NCBI RefSeq assembly: GCF_017744015.1
Contig: NZ_JAGHRA010000002.1
Coordinates: 124,001 to 188,000 of the forward strand
Reading direction: 5' to 3'
Length of the DNA: 64,000 nucleotides
Source: Paracoccus sp. R12_2
GTDB taxonomy: Bacteria; Pseudomonadota; Alphaproteobacteria; Rhodobacterales; Rhodobacteraceae
The first letter of the stretch is position 1. Each line of letters begins with the position of its first letter. Both the position numbers and the translations under genes were made by a program. Shown in pieces: positions 37,591 through 47,214 of this stretch. The notes beneath the pieces are model-generated. The model made no database searches and was not told where the DNA came from. It saw nothing but the letters and a program-made list of their open reading frames with translations.

Positions 37591-37983
37591 ATGGCTGACG
37601 TGAATCGGGGAAACCGGCCGCTTTCCCCCCATCTTCAGGTCTATCGCCTGCCGGTCGCGGCAGTTACCTCGATCCTGACACGCATCACCGGGCACGCGCT
37701 GGTCGCGGGAATCCTGCTGATCGTGTGGTGGCTGGTCAGCGCCGTCAGCGGGCCCGAGGCCTTCGCGATGGCGGACTGGGTCGTGCGGTCCTGGCTTGGC
37801 TTTCTGATCCTGACCGGATCGGCGTGGGCGCTGTGGTATCACACGCTGGCCGGGATCCGGCATCTGTTCTACGACGCCGGGATCGGGCTGGAAATCGACG
37901 AGGCCCGCAAGTCGTCCTGGGCGATCATCATCGGATCGGGCGTGCTGACGCTGCTGTCCCTGATCCTGTTCTTCATCGGCTGA
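37591..37983 (+). CDS. sdhC: Succinate dehydrogenase cytochrome b556 subunit
   Basis: A 130-residue membrane anchor with three helices. RPLSPHLQVYRLPVAAVTSI is the standard N-terminal motif with quinone-site residues, RITGHALVAG follows, and the haem-ligand histidine lies in WALWYHTLAGIRHLFYDAG. It anchors SdhAB and, with SdhD, forms the haem b and ubiquinone site. The start follows AAAGGAGGG. First gene of the sdh operon, preceded by the composite operator. Confidence 0.95.
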   Translation: MADVNRGNRPLSPHLQVYRLPVAAVTSILTRITGHALVAGILLIVWWLVSAVSGPEAFAMADWVVRSWLGFLILTGSAWALWYHTLAGIRHLFYDAGIGLEIDEARKSSWAIIIGSGVLTLLSLILFFIG

Positions 37984-37998
37984 GGCGAGGGTTCGAAG

Positions 37999-38385
37999 AT
38001 GCGCTATATCACCCCAAGAAAAGCCGCCGCCGGTCTGGGTTCCGCCCATAGCGGCACGGGCCATCACTGGGCGATGACGGTCAGTGCCTGCGCGCTGATC
38101 CTGCTGACCCCCGCCTTCCTGCTGGTCGTCGGCAGCGCCATCGGCCTGCCGCGCGAGGCGCTGATCGGTTATTTCGGCCGGCCCTATCCGGGCATCGTGA
38201 CGGCGCTGTTCGTGATTGTGGGCATGATCCATTTCATCAAGGGCACCCGGATCATGATCGACGACTATTTCCAGGGCACCGCCCGCAAGGGCGCGATCAT
38301 CGTTTCGGTGATCTTCAGTTGGGCGGTCATCGCCGCCGCGGTCTTCGCGCTGGCGAAGATGGCCTTCATCACCATCGCGATCTGA
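37999..38385 (+). CDS. sdhD: Succinate dehydrogenase hydrophobic membrane anchor subunit
   Basis: A 128-residue anchor with three helices. The N-terminus ([20 protein letters not shown], then [14 protein letters not shown]) and [20 protein letters not shown] are typical of the alphaproteobacterial SdhD. The histidine in MIHFIKG is the likely second haem ligand and DDY is near the quinone site. Pairs with SdhC in the inner membrane. 15 bases after sdhC and seven before sdhA. Confidence 0.94.
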   Translation: MRYITPRKAAAGLGSAHSGTGHHWAMTVSACALILLTPAFLLVVGSAIGLPREALIGYFGRPYPGIVTALFVIVGMIHFIKGTRIMIDDYFQGTARKGAIIVSVIFSWAVIAAAVFALAKMAFITIAI

Positions 38386-38392
38386 GGACGAC

Positions 38393-40195
38393 ATGGCTGC
38401 ATATGAAATTCAGACGCATGATTACGACGTGGTCGTGGTGGGCGCGGGCGGCGCGGGTCTGCGCGCCACGCTGGGAATGGCCGAACAGGGGCTGCGCACG
38501 GCCTGCGTGACCAAGGTGTTCCCGACCCGGTCGCATACCGTGGCCGCGCAGGGCGGCATCGCCGCATCGCTGTCGAACATGGGACCCGACAACTGGCAGT
38601 GGCACATGTACGACACCGTCAAGGGGTCGGACTGGCTGGGCGACACCGACGCGATGGAATACCTGGCGCGCGAGGCGCCCAAGGCGGTCTACGAGCTGGA
38701 ACATTACGGTGTGCCGTTTTCGCGCACCGAAGAGGGCAAGATCTATCAGCGCCCGTTCGGCGGACACACGACCGAATTCGGTGAAGGCCCCCCGGTCCAG
38801 CGCACCTGCGCCGCGGCCGACCGCACCGGCCACGCCATCCTGCACACGCTTTACGGTCAAAGCCTCAAGCATAATGCGGAATTCTTCATCGAGTATTTCG
38901 CACTGGACCTGATCATCACCGATGGCCGCTGCACCGGCGTCGTCTGCTGGAAGCTGGACGACGGCACGATGCATGTCTTCAACGCCAAGATGGTGGTGCT
39001 GGCGACCGGCGGTTATGGCCGCGCCTATTTCAGCGCGACCAGTGCCCATACCTGCACCGGCGACGGTGGCGGGATGGTGGCCCGTGCGGGACTGCCGCTT
39101 CAGGACATGGAATTCGTGCAGTTCCACCCGACCGGCATCTACGGCTCGGGCTGCCTGATCACCGAGGGGGCGCGCGGCGAAGGCGGCTATCTGACCAACA
39201 GCGAGGGCGAGCGGTTCATGGAACGCTATGCCCCTACCTACAAGGATCTGGCCAGCCGCGATGTCGTCAGCCGCTGCATCACCATCGAGATCCGCGAAGG
39301 CCGTGGCGTGGGCGAGCACAAGGACCACATGTATCTGAACCTGATGCACCTGCCGCCCGAGGCCCTGCACGAACGTCTGCCCGGCATCAGCGAATCGGCC
39401 AAGATCTTTGCCGGGGTCGACGTGACCAAGGATCCGATCCCGATCCTGCCGACGGTCCATTACAACATGGGCGGCATCCCGACGAATTACTGGGGCGAGG
39501 TGCTGAACCCGACCGAGGATACCCCCGACGCCGTGTTCCCGGGCCTGATGGCCGTGGGTGAGGCTGGTTGTGCCAGCGTTCATGGTGCGAACCGTCTGGG
39601 ATCGAACAGCCTGATCGATCTTGTCGTGTTCGGTCGCGCCGCCGCGATCCGTGCCGGTCAGGTCGTCGATCGCGAGGGCGCGATCCCGTCCACCAATCAG
39701 ACCGAGGTGGATCGCGCGCTGGACCGGTTCGACAGGGTTCGCAACGCCGACGGGGGCACGCCCACGGCGGAACTGCGGCTTGAAATGCAGAAGACGATGC
39801 AGGCCGATGCCGCCGTCTTCCGCACTGACAAGACGCTGGCCGACGGCTGCGGCAAGATGGAGGCGATCGCCGCGAAACTGGACGATATTCATGTCACCGA
39901 TCGCGGGCTGATCTGGAACACCGACCTGATGGAGACGCTGGAACTGGCGAACCTGATGCCCAACGCGCTGGCGACCATCGTCGGCGCCGAGGCACGCAAG
40001 GAAAGCCGCGGCGCCCATGCCCACGAGGACTACCCCGAGCGGGATGATGCCACATGGCGCAAGCATTCGCTTGCGTGGGTCGAGGGGAACAAGGTTAAAC
40101 TGGACTACCGCCCTGTCCACATGGACCCGCTGACGACGGAACAAGAAGGCGGGATCGACCTGAAGAAGATTGCTCCCAAGAAAAGGGTTTACTGA
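38393..40195 (+). CDS. sdhA: Succinate dehydrogenase flavoprotein subunit
   Basis: A 600-residue flavoprotein. The FAD motif is [20 protein letters not shown], with the covalent FAD-binding histidine in [14 protein letters not shown]. The catalytic region includes [40 protein letters not shown] and [16 protein letters not shown]; the C-terminus has [20 protein letters not shown]. It oxidises succinate to fumarate. Its stop overlaps the ATG of a small lipoprotein gene, so sdhB does not follow directly as it usually does. Confidence 0.96.
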   Translation: MAAYEIQTHDYDVVVVGAGGAGLRATLGMAEQGLRTACVTKVFPTRSHTVAAQGGIAASLSNMGPDNWQWHMYDTVKGSDWLGDTDAMEYLAREAPKAVYELEHYGVPFSRTEEGKIYQRPFGGHTTEFGEGPPVQRTCAAADRTGHAILHTLYGQSLKHNAEFFIEYFALDLIITDGRCTGVVCWKLDDGTMHVFNAKMVVLATGGYGRAYFSATSAHTCTGDGGGMVARAGLPLQDMEFVQFHPTGIYGSGCLITEGARGEGGYLTNSEGERFMERYAPTYKDLASRDVVSRCITIEIREGRGVGEHKDHMYLNLMHLPPEALHERLPGISESAKIFAGVDVTKDPIPILPTVHYNMGGIPTNYWGEVLNPTEDTPDAVFPGLMAVGEAGCASVHGANRLGSNSLIDLVVFGRAAAIRAGQVVDREGAIPSTNQTEVDRALDRFDRVRNADGGTPTAELRLEMQKTMQADAAVFRTDKTLADGCGKMEAIAAKLDDIHVTDRGLIWNTDLMETLELANLMPNALATIVGAEARKESRGAHAHEDYPERDDATWRKHSLAWVEGNKVKLDYRPVHMDPLTTEQEGGIDLKKIAPKKRVY

Positions 40196-40557
40196 TGCGT
40201 TTCAATCTGACTGCCGTTCTTGCTGCGGGTACACTGGCGCTGGCGGGCTGTGTCGCCCCGATGCCCACGACCGCGCCTGGCCCCTCCACCCCGACCACGA
40301 CCGCGCCGACCACGCTGGACGCCGCATCGCGGTCGCTGGCGCGCAGCGTCGTCAATTCCGAGATGGAAAAGCGTCTGCCCGGCGTGAACGTCGCCCCTTA
40401 CAGCGATTGCGTCATCAACAACGCCACCACGGCCGAGTTGATCGACATTGCACAGATGGCCCGGTCGGGCACGATGGGCACCGCCGACAGCGTTGCGTCG
40501 ATCGTGTCGCGGCCTTCGACGACCCAGTGCATCGCCAACGCCGCGCAGTCCGTGTGA
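40195..40557 (+). CDS. Small putative lipoprotein between sdhA and sdhB (1)
   Basis: A 120-residue protein with a lipoprotein signal [19 protein letters not shown] (Cys19), then a Thr/Pro-rich linker (MPTTAPGPSTPTTTAPTTLD). The globular part has VNSEMEKRLPGVNVAPYSDC, then VINNATTAELIDIAQMA, and ends VASIVSRPSTTQCIANAAQ, with two cysteines that could form a disulfide in the periplasm. The ATG overlaps the sdhA stop (TGATG). I have seen similar small proteins in this position in related genomes but know of no function. Confidence 0.75.
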   Translation: MRFNLTAVLAAGTLALAGCVAPMPTTAPGPSTPTTTAPTTLDAASRSLARSVVNSEMEKRLPGVNVAPYSDCVINNATTAELIDIAQMARSGTMGTADSVASIVSRPSTTQCIANAAQSV

Positions 40558-40561
40558 CGCG

Positions 40562-40891
40562 ATGAGGCGGGCGCGCATTGCGATTCTGGCGCTGTTGTCG
40601 CTGGCTGCTTCCGTGTCGGCCTGCGGGCCGGTCCCGGTCGATCAGGCCGAGGCCAGCTGCCAAAGCAATGCGCGTCTTGCCGAGCGTCCGCGCGGCAGCG
40701 TGACGATGGGCGCCGGCGCGGGCTCCGACGGATTCTCGGGCGGGTTCGGCCGGGTCGAGCTGGATATCAGCAGCGACTATCTGATGGGCCGTGATCCTGC
40801 CGAAGTCTATCGAAGCTGCGTGATGCGCCGTTCCGGCCAGTTGCCGCGGCAGCCTTATTACAGCCAGACGGGCCAGGGCGGATCGCGATGA
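40562..40891 (+). CDS. Small putative lipoprotein between sdhA and sdhB (2)
   Basis: A 109-residue protein starting four bases after the previous stop. Signal MRRARIAILALLSLAASVSAC places the lipid cysteine at position 21. The mature part has two more cysteines (EASCQSNARLAERPRG and VYRSCVMRRSGQLP), a Gly-rich stretch (TMGAGAGSDGFSGGFGR) and VELDISSDYLMGRDPAEVYR. Sequence is unlike the preceding lipoprotein. sdhB starts 86 bases downstream with its own ribosome site. Function unknown. Confidence 0.72.
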   Translation: MRRARIAILALLSLAASVSACGPVPVDQAEASCQSNARLAERPRGSVTMGAGAGSDGFSGGFGRVELDISSDYLMGRDPAEVYRSCVMRRSGQLPRQPYYSQTGQGGSR

Positions 40892-40977
40892 CACGCGCGG
40901 TCGACCGTCCTGCGCCCGTGCATCGCGGCGGCGTGCTTTGCGCACCCTCCGAAGGCACTTCCTGAAAGGAGCACCCA

Positions 40978-41757
40978 ATGGTCCAGTTCACCTTGCCCAA
41001 GAACAGCCAGATCCGGGTCGGCAAGACCTGGCCCAAGCCGGACGGCGCCACCAATGTGAAGAAATTCCAGATCTATCGCTGGGATCCCGACACCGGCGAG
41101 AACCCCCGGCTGGATACCTATTTCGTGGATCTGGACAAATGCGGACCGATGGTTCTGGACGCGCTGATCAAGATCAAGAACGAGATCGATCCGACCCTGT
41201 CCTTCCGGCGGTCCTGCCGCGAGGGGATCTGCGGTTCCTGCGCAATGGTCATCGACGGCGGCAACCGGCTGGCCTGCATCTTCGGCATCGACGAGATTGC
41301 GGGGGATGTGGCGATCTATCCGCTGCCGCATATGCCGGTCGTCAAGGACCTGATCCCCGATCTGACGCATTTCTATGCCCAGCATGCCAGCGTGAACCCG
41401 TATCTGCAGACCAAGTCGCCGACGCCGGGCAAGGAATGGAAGCAGTCCATCGAGGACCGCAAGAAGCTGGACGGGCTGTACGAGTGCATCCTTTGCGCCT
41501 CGTGCTCGACGGCGTGCCCGTCCTATTGGTGGAACGGGGACCGCTATCTGGGTCCGGCCGCGTTGTTGACGGCCTATCGCTGGATCATCGATTCGCGCGA
41601 CGAGGCCACGGGCGAGCGGCTGGACGAGCTGGAAGACCCGTTCAAGCTGTATCGGTGCCACACGATCATGAACTGCACCAATACCTGCCCCAAGGGCCTG
41701 AACCCTGCCAAGGCGATCGCGTCGATCAAGCACATGATGGTCGAACGGCAGGTCTGA
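40978..41757 (+). CDS. sdhB: Succinate dehydrogenase iron-sulfur subunit
   Basis: A 259-residue iron-sulfur protein. The [2Fe-2S] ligands lie in [22 protein letters not shown] (split: [10 protein letters not shown] and RLAC). The [4Fe-4S] and [3Fe-4S] ligands lie in [13 protein letters not shown] and [17 protein letters not shown]. It passes electrons from the SdhA flavin to the quinone site. The start follows AAAGGAG. Two small lipoprotein genes lie between it and sdhA; a strong terminator follows. Confidence 0.96.
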   Translation: MVQFTLPKNSQIRVGKTWPKPDGATNVKKFQIYRWDPDTGENPRLDTYFVDLDKCGPMVLDALIKIKNEIDPTLSFRRSCREGICGSCAMVIDGGNRLACIFGIDEIAGDVAIYPLPHMPVVKDLIPDLTHFYAQHASVNPYLQTKSPTPGKEWKQSIEDRKKLDGLYECILCASCSTACPSYWWNGDRYLGPAALLTAYRWIIDSRDEATGERLDELEDPFKLYRCHTIMNCTNTCPKGLNPAKAIASIKHMMVERQV

Positions 41758-41810
41758 TCGCGTCAACGCCACGGTCGGTCTGCCGGCCGTCGCCATGTTC
41801 CGAAAGCCCA

Positions 41811-41840
41811 AGCCCCCGGCACATGCCCGGGGGCTTTTTG
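41811..41840 (+). terminator. Rho-independent terminator of the sdh operon
   Basis: AGCCCCCGG (41811-41819) pairs perfectly with CCGGGGGCT (41827-41835) around seven bases and runs into TTTTT. It lies about 55 bases after the sdhB stop. Confidence 0.92.
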
Positions 41841-41865
41841 CGTGGCAACGGGGCCTTCCGGAACG

Positions 41866-41905
41866 AAAACCCGCCCAGGCTGGCGCCGGGCGGGCTGGTT
41901 TTTCA
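41866..41905. terminator. Bidirectional terminator between the sdh and tct operons
   Basis: CCCGCCC (41870-41876) pairs with GGGCGGG (41888-41894) around 11 bases. On the minus strand the stem is followed by TTTTCG, so it can end tctA transcription 27 bases after its stop; on the plus strand it is followed by CTGGTTTTT and backs up the sdh terminator. The two convergent operons are thus well insulated. Confidence 0.8.
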
Positions 41906-41920
41906 CACGGAAGACAGGTG

Positions 41921-43468
41921 TCAGTCGACCAGATCGGTGTCTTCGCCGGTCTTCTTCGCCAGCTGCATGCGCCGCTTCAGCATCTTGCCGGCGACCATGG
42001 GCATGATGAAGCCGATGATCGCGATGCTCCACAGGCCGATGGTCAGGGGTGATCCGAACAGCACCGAATAATCGCCATCGGCGATGGTGACGGCGCGGCG
42101 CAGATTGACCTCCATCTCGTTGCCCAGAAGCGTGCCCAGGATGATCGGGACCAGCGGGACATCCAGCTTGCGCAACACCCAGCCGCCGATGCCGAACAGG
42201 ATCATCACGACCAGATCGAAGGTCGAGCCCGAGATGCCGTAGATGCCGACAAAGGAAATCATCGCGACGATCGGCATCAGGATCCGCGGCGGCACCATCA
42301 GCACCCGCGTGAACAGACCGATCATCGGGATGTTCAGGACCAGCAGCATGACGTTGCCGATGAACAGGGCCGCGATCAGGCCCCAGACCACGTCGGGGTT
42401 GTTGGTGAACAGCAACGGCCCCGGCGTGATGTTCAACGCCAGCAACACCGCCAGCAGAACGGCCGTGGTCCCGGACCCCGGCACCCCCAGCGCCAGCATT
42501 GGCACCAGCGCGCCTCCCGCAGCGGCGTTGTTGCCGGTCTCGGGGGCGGCGACACCGCGCGGATCCCCGGTTCCGAAGGTGTTTTCGCGGTCCACGAGGC
42601 GCTTTTCCATCGAGTAGGAGATGAACGAGCCAAGCGAGGCCCCGGCACCCGGCAGGACACCGGCGATGAAGCCAAGGACCGAGGTGCGCGCCATGGTCGG
42701 GATGCAGGACCGGACCATGCTCCAGGGTGGAATGATGCGCCCGATCTGGACCTTGGGCCCGGTCGAGGAATCCTTATCCGTGCCGCGATGTTCCAGGAAG
42801 ATGAACACTTCGGACAGGGCGAAAAGTCCGACGATGGCGACAAGGAAGTCGATCCCGTCGTAAAGATGCACCTCGCCGAAGGTAAAGCGCGGAACCCCGG
42901 TCTGCGTATCGACACCGATCATCGCCAGCCCCAACCCAAGTGCAGCCGCGAAGGCCGCCTTGGCCTGGTTGGTCGAACTGATTCCGCCAAGCGTGGCGAA
43001 GGCCAGAACGAACAGCGCGAAATATTCGGCCGGACCGAACAGCAGCGCCACCTTCACAAGCTGTGGCGCCAGGAAGACCAGGCCCCAGGTCGCGAAGAAC
43101 GCGCCCACGAAGGATGCGATGCCCGACAGCGCCAGCGCCTCGCCCGCCTGGCCCTTGCGCGCCATCGGATAGCCGTCGAGACAGGTCATCATCGCCGGCT
43201 CGTCGCCGGGAATGTTCAGCAGGATCGATGAAATCCGCCCGCCATACATGGCCCCGTAATAGACCGAGGTCAGCAGGATCAGCGCCGGCGTGGCGTCAAG
43301 GCCAAGCGTGAATGCAAGCGGGATCAGGATCGCGACCCCGTTCGAGGGACCAAGACCGGGCAGGGCGCCCATTATGGTGCCGAGAAGACAGCCCAGAAGC
43401 GCCAGTCCGATATTCTGGAAGGTCAGAGCGACAAGAAATCCGTCGCCGAGAGATGAAAGAAGCTCCAT
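41921..43468 (-). CDS. tctA: Tripartite tricarboxylate transporter, large permease TctA
   Basis: A 515-residue membrane protein with about 12 helices. Two conserved TctA blocks are present: GTIMGALPGLGPSNGVAILI near the N-terminus, and VLGFIAGVLPGAGASLGSFI in the middle, related to each other as the two inverted halves. YYGAMYGGRISSILLNIPGD is also characteristic. It forms the cation-coupled channel for a tricarboxylate-type solute bound by TctC. Last gene of tctC-tctB-tctA. Substrate unknown, although the neighbouring TCA genes suit a citrate-like compound. Confidence 0.93.
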   Translation of the reverse strand: MELLSSLGDGFLVALTFQNIGLALLGCLLGTIMGALPGLGPSNGVAILIPLAFTLGLDATPALILLTSVYYGAMYGGRISSILLNIPGDEPAMMTCLDGYPMARKGQAGEALALSGIASFVGAFFATWGLVFLAPQLVKVALLFGPAEYFALFVLAFATLGGISSTNQAKAAFAAALGLGLAMIGVDTQTGVPRFTFGEVHLYDGIDFLVAIVGLFALSEVFIFLEHRGTDKDSSTGPKVQIGRIIPPWSMVRSCIPTMARTSVLGFIAGVLPGAGASLGSFISYSMEKRLVDRENTFGTGDPRGVAAPETGNNAAAGGALVPMLALGVPGSGTTAVLLAVLLALNITPGPLLFTNNPDVVWGLIAALFIGNVMLLVLNIPMIGLFTRVLMVPPRILMPIVAMISFVGIYGISGSTFDLVVMILFGIGGWVLRKLDVPLVPIILGTLLGNEMEVNLRRAVTIADGDYSVLFGSPLTIGLWSIAIIGFIMPMVAGKMLKRRMQLAKKTGEDTDLVD

Positions 43469-43479
43469 TGATCAGGGTC

Positions 43480-43911
43480 CTAGAATCCGAAGGGGCCACG
43501 GGCCAGCGACAGGCCCAGGATCAGCCGGAACACCACATAGATGCCGACCGAGGTTCCGATGCCGACCAGCACTGCCTCGAGGGGTTTCGATCCAAGCCGC
43601 CAGGCCAGATATCCGGCTGCGAACATGGTCGCGACGACGAAGCCCAGCACCGGCAAAAGCTGCGCATAGGCGAACAGCACCAGGACCGCGAAGCCGATTT
43701 CAGCCAGTCGCCCGGCCTGCGGCCAGTCCGGCGCGGGATCCGGCTTCACCAGGAAATAGATCGAGGCAAGTCCCATGATCGTGGCAACGATGATCGGAAA
43801 GACCGACGGCCCCACGGCGTCGCTCATGAAGGCGACTTCGATCATCGTCGCCTGAATGCCGAAGAAGATGGCGAGAACAAGCCCGATCCCGCCGAAGATG
43901 CGGTCGCTCAT
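43480..43911 (-). CDS. tctB: Tripartite tricarboxylate transporter, small permease TctB
   Basis: About 143 residues with four helices. The ATG preceded by AAGGGAGGT gives MSDRIFGGIGLVLAIFFGIQ, the usual TctB start; an upstream in-frame start would add 18 unlike residues. GPSVFPIIVATIMGLASIYF matches the DUF1468/TctB family motif. It is the small membrane partner of TctA, 11 bases upstream of it. Confidence 0.88.
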   Translation of the reverse strand: MSDRIFGGIGLVLAIFFGIQATMIEVAFMSDAVGPSVFPIIVATIMGLASIYFLVKPDPAPDWPQAGRLAEIGFAVLVLFAYAQLLPVLGFVVATMFAAGYLAWRLGSKPLEAVLVGIGTSVGIYVVFRLILGLSLARGPFGF

Positions 43912-43939
43912 TGTGACCTCCCTTGATGATGTGCCCAAG

Positions 43940-43963
43940 GCTTCCGGCCACGCGGCCGGAAGC
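43940..43963 (-). other. Intercistronic hairpin between tctC and tctB
   Basis: GCTTCCGGCC (43940-43949) pairs perfectly with GGCCGGAAGC (43954-43963) around a 4-base loop, about 21 bases after the tctC stop. There is no U-tract. Like the stems after chvE, ytfQ and smoE, it probably protects the binding-protein mRNA or thins downstream transcription. Confidence 0.68.
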
Positions 43964-43984
43964 ACGTTGGCGGATGCGGCATGG

Positions 43985-44977
43985 TTACTTGATCAGTCCG
44001 ATCTCGCGCGACAGCTCTTCGATGCGGGCGATCGAGGCGTCCACATATTCCTGGAACTCGGGTCCGCTGAGATCCAGCGGCGCCAGGCCGTTGGTCTGCA
44101 TCACCTGCTTCCACTCGTCGCTTTCATAGACGTCGTGGATGGTCGTGGCCCAGTATTCATAGGCCTCGTCGCTCATCCCGCCGGGGGCATAGAAACCGCG
44201 CCAATTGGCGCCCACCGCATCGATGCCCTGTTCGATGGCGGTCGGAAATTCCGAGAATTCACCGTCCAGACGCTCGGGCGCCAGCACGGCGATCACCTTG
44301 ATGTCGCCGGAATCGACAAAGCCCTTGGCTTCGGACAGATCGCCCGTATAGGCCTGCAGCGATCCCGCCAGAAGCTGGGTGATCGCCTCGCCGCCGCCCG
44401 CGAAGGCGATATACTTGACGCTGCGCACGTCTTCGATGCCGGCCTCGTTCGCGGCGATCAGCACCTTCAGATGGTCCCAGCCGCCGACCGCCGAACCGCC
44501 ACCGATCGAGATCGACCGTGGGTCCTGCTTGATCATGTCCAGCAGTTCGGGCAGCGTCTCGACCTCGCTGTCGGCGGCAACCGCGATGACACCGTAATCG
44601 GCGCCAAGCGATCCCAGCCAGCGCACCTGATCAGAGGTGTTGCCGGGATAGGCCTTCTGTGCCAGCCGCGTCGCCGTGGCGGTCGAGGCCGCGACCACCA
44701 GATCGTTGCTGTCGTTGCGCTTGTTCACCACTTCGGCGAAGGCGACGCCGCCGCCGCCGCCGGACAGGTTCACCACCTGCATCGTGCCGGGGATCGCGCC
44801 TATATCCTGGGCGACCTTGCCGAACTGCCGGCAGGTAAAGTCCCAGCCGCCGCCCGGGTTGGCCGGGGCGATGCATTCGGTCGCCTCGGGTTCGAAGGCC
44901 GCCGCAGGGCCGCCGATGATGGTCGTGGCCAGGATCGCCGCCGCAAAGGCGCGGCCGAAAATCATGTTCGGTTTCAT
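43985..44977 (-). CDS. tctC: Tripartite tricarboxylate transporter receptor TctC
   Basis: About 330 residues. The start after GGGAGGAG gives a signal peptide MKPNMIFGRAFAAAILATTI, then IGGPAAA. The mature part begins FEPEATECIAPANPGGGWDF, the extended start of the Bug/TctC fold with the ligand-contacting PGGGWD loop. GGGGGVAFAEVVNKR and RSISIGGGSAVGGWDHL form further binding-pocket loops. It captures the solute in the periplasm for TctAB. The gene is divergent from tctD, the usual order for the citrate-type TctD/TctE-regulated system. Confidence 0.92.
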   Translation of the reverse strand: MKPNMIFGRAFAAAILATTIIGGPAAAFEPEATECIAPANPGGGWDFTCRQFGKVAQDIGAIPGTMQVVNLSGGGGGVAFAEVVNKRNDSNDLVVAASTATATRLAQKAYPGNTSDQVRWLGSLGADYGVIAVAADSEVETLPELLDMIKQDPRSISIGGGSAVGGWDHLKVLIAANEAGIEDVRSVKYIAFAGGGEAITQLLAGSLQAYTGDLSEAKGFVDSGDIKVIAVLAPERLDGEFSEFPTAIEQGIDAVGANWRGFYAPGGMSDEAYEYWATTIHDVYESDEWKQVMQTNGLAPLDLSGPEFQEYVDASIARIEELSREIGLIK

Positions 44978-45060
44978 CTTGCTGTTACTCCTCCCGTCGG
45001 GGTCGTGTGGCGTCCGGACGCCTCTCTCCGCGCCGGACCTTCCCTGTGGTACTACGCGAG

Positions 45061-45123
45061 GCTGTCGCGAAGCTGTCACACCGCGCAATCCGCAATTGTC
45101 AGAAAGGGTCGAAGGCCTATACT
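45061..45123 (+). promoter_or_regulatory. tctDE promoter with direct repeats (candidate TctD sites)
   Basis: TTGTCA (45096-45101), 16 bases, then TATACT (45118-45123) makes a good sigma-70 promoter 42 bases before the tctD ATG. Upstream, GCTGTC occurs at 45061-45066 and 45072-45077, exactly 11 bases apart, and ATTGTC at 45095-45100 overlaps the -35. Direct repeats one helical turn apart are the standard target of OmpR-class regulators, so autoregulation by TctD is inferred. The same repeats could also control tctC on the other strand. Confidence 0.6.
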
Positions 45124-45164
45124 GGGCCGTCACGGCAGAGGGGGCCGTGGGGAGGAAGTGTCCG

Positions 45165-45836
45165 ATGCGTATCCTGCTGGTCGAGGACGCGATGGATGTC
45201 GCCGAGGCGATCTCGGCCATGTTCACTAGGCGCGGTGACGCCGTCGATCATGCCGCGACCGTTCTTGCCGCGCAGGATTATCTTGCGGTGCAGGACTATG
45301 ACATCGCCATTCTCGATGTCGGATTGCCCGACGGCCTGGGAACCGAGGTGCTTGCCGCGTTGAGATCCGCGGGCAAGGCCACGCCGGTGCTGATGCTGAC
45401 CGCGCAATCGGATATCGATGACCGGGTGTCGGCGCTGAACAGCGGGGCCGACGATTATCTTGTGAAGCCCTTTGATCTGCGCGAGCTGGAGGCGCGGGTG
45501 CGTGCGTTGATGCGGCGCAACAGCGGCGATGTCGCGGGCTGCATCGAGTTCGCCGATCTGCTGTTCGATCCGGCCGGTTGCAGCCTTGAGATCGGTGGCG
45601 CGCCGGTGACGCTGACGCGCCGCGAATTCAGCCTGCTTGAGATCATGCTGGCCAATCGCGGTCGGGTGATTCCAAAGGAACGCATTCTCGAACGCATGTA
45701 TGCCTTTGATCACGAACAGGTGGGCACCAACACGGTGGAGCTGTATGTCGCCCGGCTGCGCCGCAAGTTGCAGCCAAGCCGTGTGGCCATCCGCACGCTG
45801 AGGGGCCTGGGTTACCAGCTTGTCGCAGATAGCTGA
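45165..45836 (+). CDS. tctD: OmpR-class response regulator (TctD-like)
   Basis: A 223-residue regulator. The start after GGAGGAAG gives MRILLVEDAMDVAEAISAMF. The receiver domain has the acidic pair (Glu7, Asp8), phosphoacceptor Asp51 in IAILDVGLPDG, and the lysine in DDYLVKPFDLREL. The C-terminal winged helix is seen in LTRREFSLLEIMLANRGRVI and TNTVELYVARLRRKLQPS. It should activate tctCBA when phosphorylated by the kinase encoded next, with which it overlaps by 17 bases. Confidence 0.9.
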   Translation: MRILLVEDAMDVAEAISAMFTRRGDAVDHAATVLAAQDYLAVQDYDIAILDVGLPDGLGTEVLAALRSAGKATPVLMLTAQSDIDDRVSALNSGADDYLVKPFDLRELEARVRALMRRNSGDVAGCIEFADLLFDPAGCSLEIGGAPVTLTRREFSLLEIMLANRGRVIPKERILERMYAFDHEQVGTNTVELYVARLRRKLQPSRVAIRTLRGLGYQLVADS

Positions 45837-47214
45837 TCGTGAGATCGCGGGCAAAGGCGGGTCGCTGACCCTTCGCCTTGCGCTGGCTTTCGCGTTGATC
45901 TTCGCGCTTGGCGGGGTCGCCGTCGCCGTGGCGGCGTTTTCCTACGGTCGTCAGGCGGCGCAGCAAAGCTTTGACCGACTGCTTGTCGGGGCGGCCGATC
46001 AAATCGCACGTTCGATCACGCTGCAGGATGGCGCGGTGTCGGTCGATCTGCCGGTCGGCGCGTTCGAGCTGCTGTCCCTGGCGCCGGAGGATCGTGTGAT
46101 CTACGCCGTCTATGGGGCCGATGGCGGGCTGGTCACCGGCTATGAAGGGCTGGAGCCATTTCCCGAGGGCCGGCGATTTCACGACGCGACATTCGCGGGC
46201 GAGCCGATCCGCGCCATCCGCGTCACCCGCCCCTTCGCCGAGCAAAGCTATGCCGGCACCGTAGAGGTGGTCGTGGGCCATACGCTGCGCGCCCGCGCAG
46301 AAATGGCCGCGCAGATTACCCGCAACGCCGTGATCGCGGCCGGGCTGGTCGCCCTGGTGATGGCGGGGCTGGCGGTTCTGGCCGTGCGAGCGGCGCTTGC
46401 GCCGGTGAACCGGGTCGGGACGGCGTTGCAAGGCCGCTCGCCGCAGAACCTGACCCCGCTGGATGTCGCCGTCCCGCGCGAGATCTCCAGCCTTGTGCAG
46501 GCGCTCAATCGCTTCATGGGGCGGCTTGACCGGCAGGTGGGGATCATGCGCAACCTGATCGCCGATGCCTCGCACCAGCTGCGCACGCCGATCGCCGCGC
46601 TGCGGGTGCAGGCCGAACTTGCAGAAGAAGAAAACGATCCCGAGGCACTGCGCAGGATCGTTCACCGGATTCACGCCCGCGCGGTCAATCTGAGCCATCT
46701 GACCGACCAGCTTCTGAACCATGCCCTGATCATTCATCGCGCGGATTCCGTGCCGCTGGCGCGCGTGGATCTGCGACAGGTGGTGATCGACGCCATCGAA
46801 CATGTCGATCATGCGGTGCGGGATGGCCGGACGGCTGCGATGCTGGACCTGCCGGAAGACCCGGTATGGTGCGACGGCGATGCCCTGTCGCTGATCGAGG
46901 CCACGAAGAATCTGGCCGGAAACGCGCTGCGTCACGGGGTCGATCCGGTTCGGGTCTCGGTCGCGCAGGATGGGGACCGCGCGCGGATCCTGGTGCGGGA
47001 TGCCGGTCCGGGGATACCGCACGATTACTGGGACGAGGCCGGGACGCGTTTTGCCCGCAGCAGCGGCGTATCCGCGAAAAGCGCGGGGCTTGGTCTCGCG
47101 ATCGTGCAGTCGGTCGCGGCGGCGCATCACGGCCGGCTGGAATTTCGGACGGGCACGCCGTCCGGGTTCGAGGCGGCGATCGTGCTGCCCCTTGCCGAAA
47201 ACGGGGCGCGATGA
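45820..47214 (+). CDS. tctE: Sensor histidine kinase (TctE-like)
   Basis: About 464 residues from a TTG start inside the end of tctD. Helix 1 is at about residues 17-40, a periplasmic domain at about 41-168 and helix 2 at about 170-192. Then come HAMP-like linker residues, HisKA with the phosphoacceptor His252 in ADASHQLRTPIAALR, and an ATPase domain with N-box LAGNALRHG, G1 DAGPGIP and G2 SAGLGLAIV. The periplasmic part (DUF2078/2CSK_N-like in TctE proteins) would read the tricarboxylate. The binding-protein gene overlaps its stop, suggesting it joins the sensing. Confidence 0.88.
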   Translation: MSQIADREIAGKGGSLTLRLALAFALIFALGGVAVAVAAFSYGRQAAQQSFDRLLVGAADQIARSITLQDGAVSVDLPVGAFELLSLAPEDRVIYAVYGADGGLVTGYEGLEPFPEGRRFHDATFAGEPIRAIRVTRPFAEQSYAGTVEVVVGHTLRARAEMAAQITRNAVIAAGLVALVMAGLAVLAVRAALAPVNRVGTALQGRSPQNLTPLDVAVPREISSLVQALNRFMGRLDRQVGIMRNLIADASHQLRTPIAALRVQAELAEEENDPEALRRIVHRIHARAVNLSHLTDQLLNHALIIHRADSVPLARVDLRQVVIDAIEHVDHAVRDGRTAAMLDLPEDPVWCDGDALSLIEATKNLAGNALRHGVDPVRVSVAQDGDRARILVRDAGPGIPHDYWDEAGTRFARSSGVSAKSAGLGLAIVQSVAAAHHGRLEFRTGTPSGFEAAIVLPLAENGAR

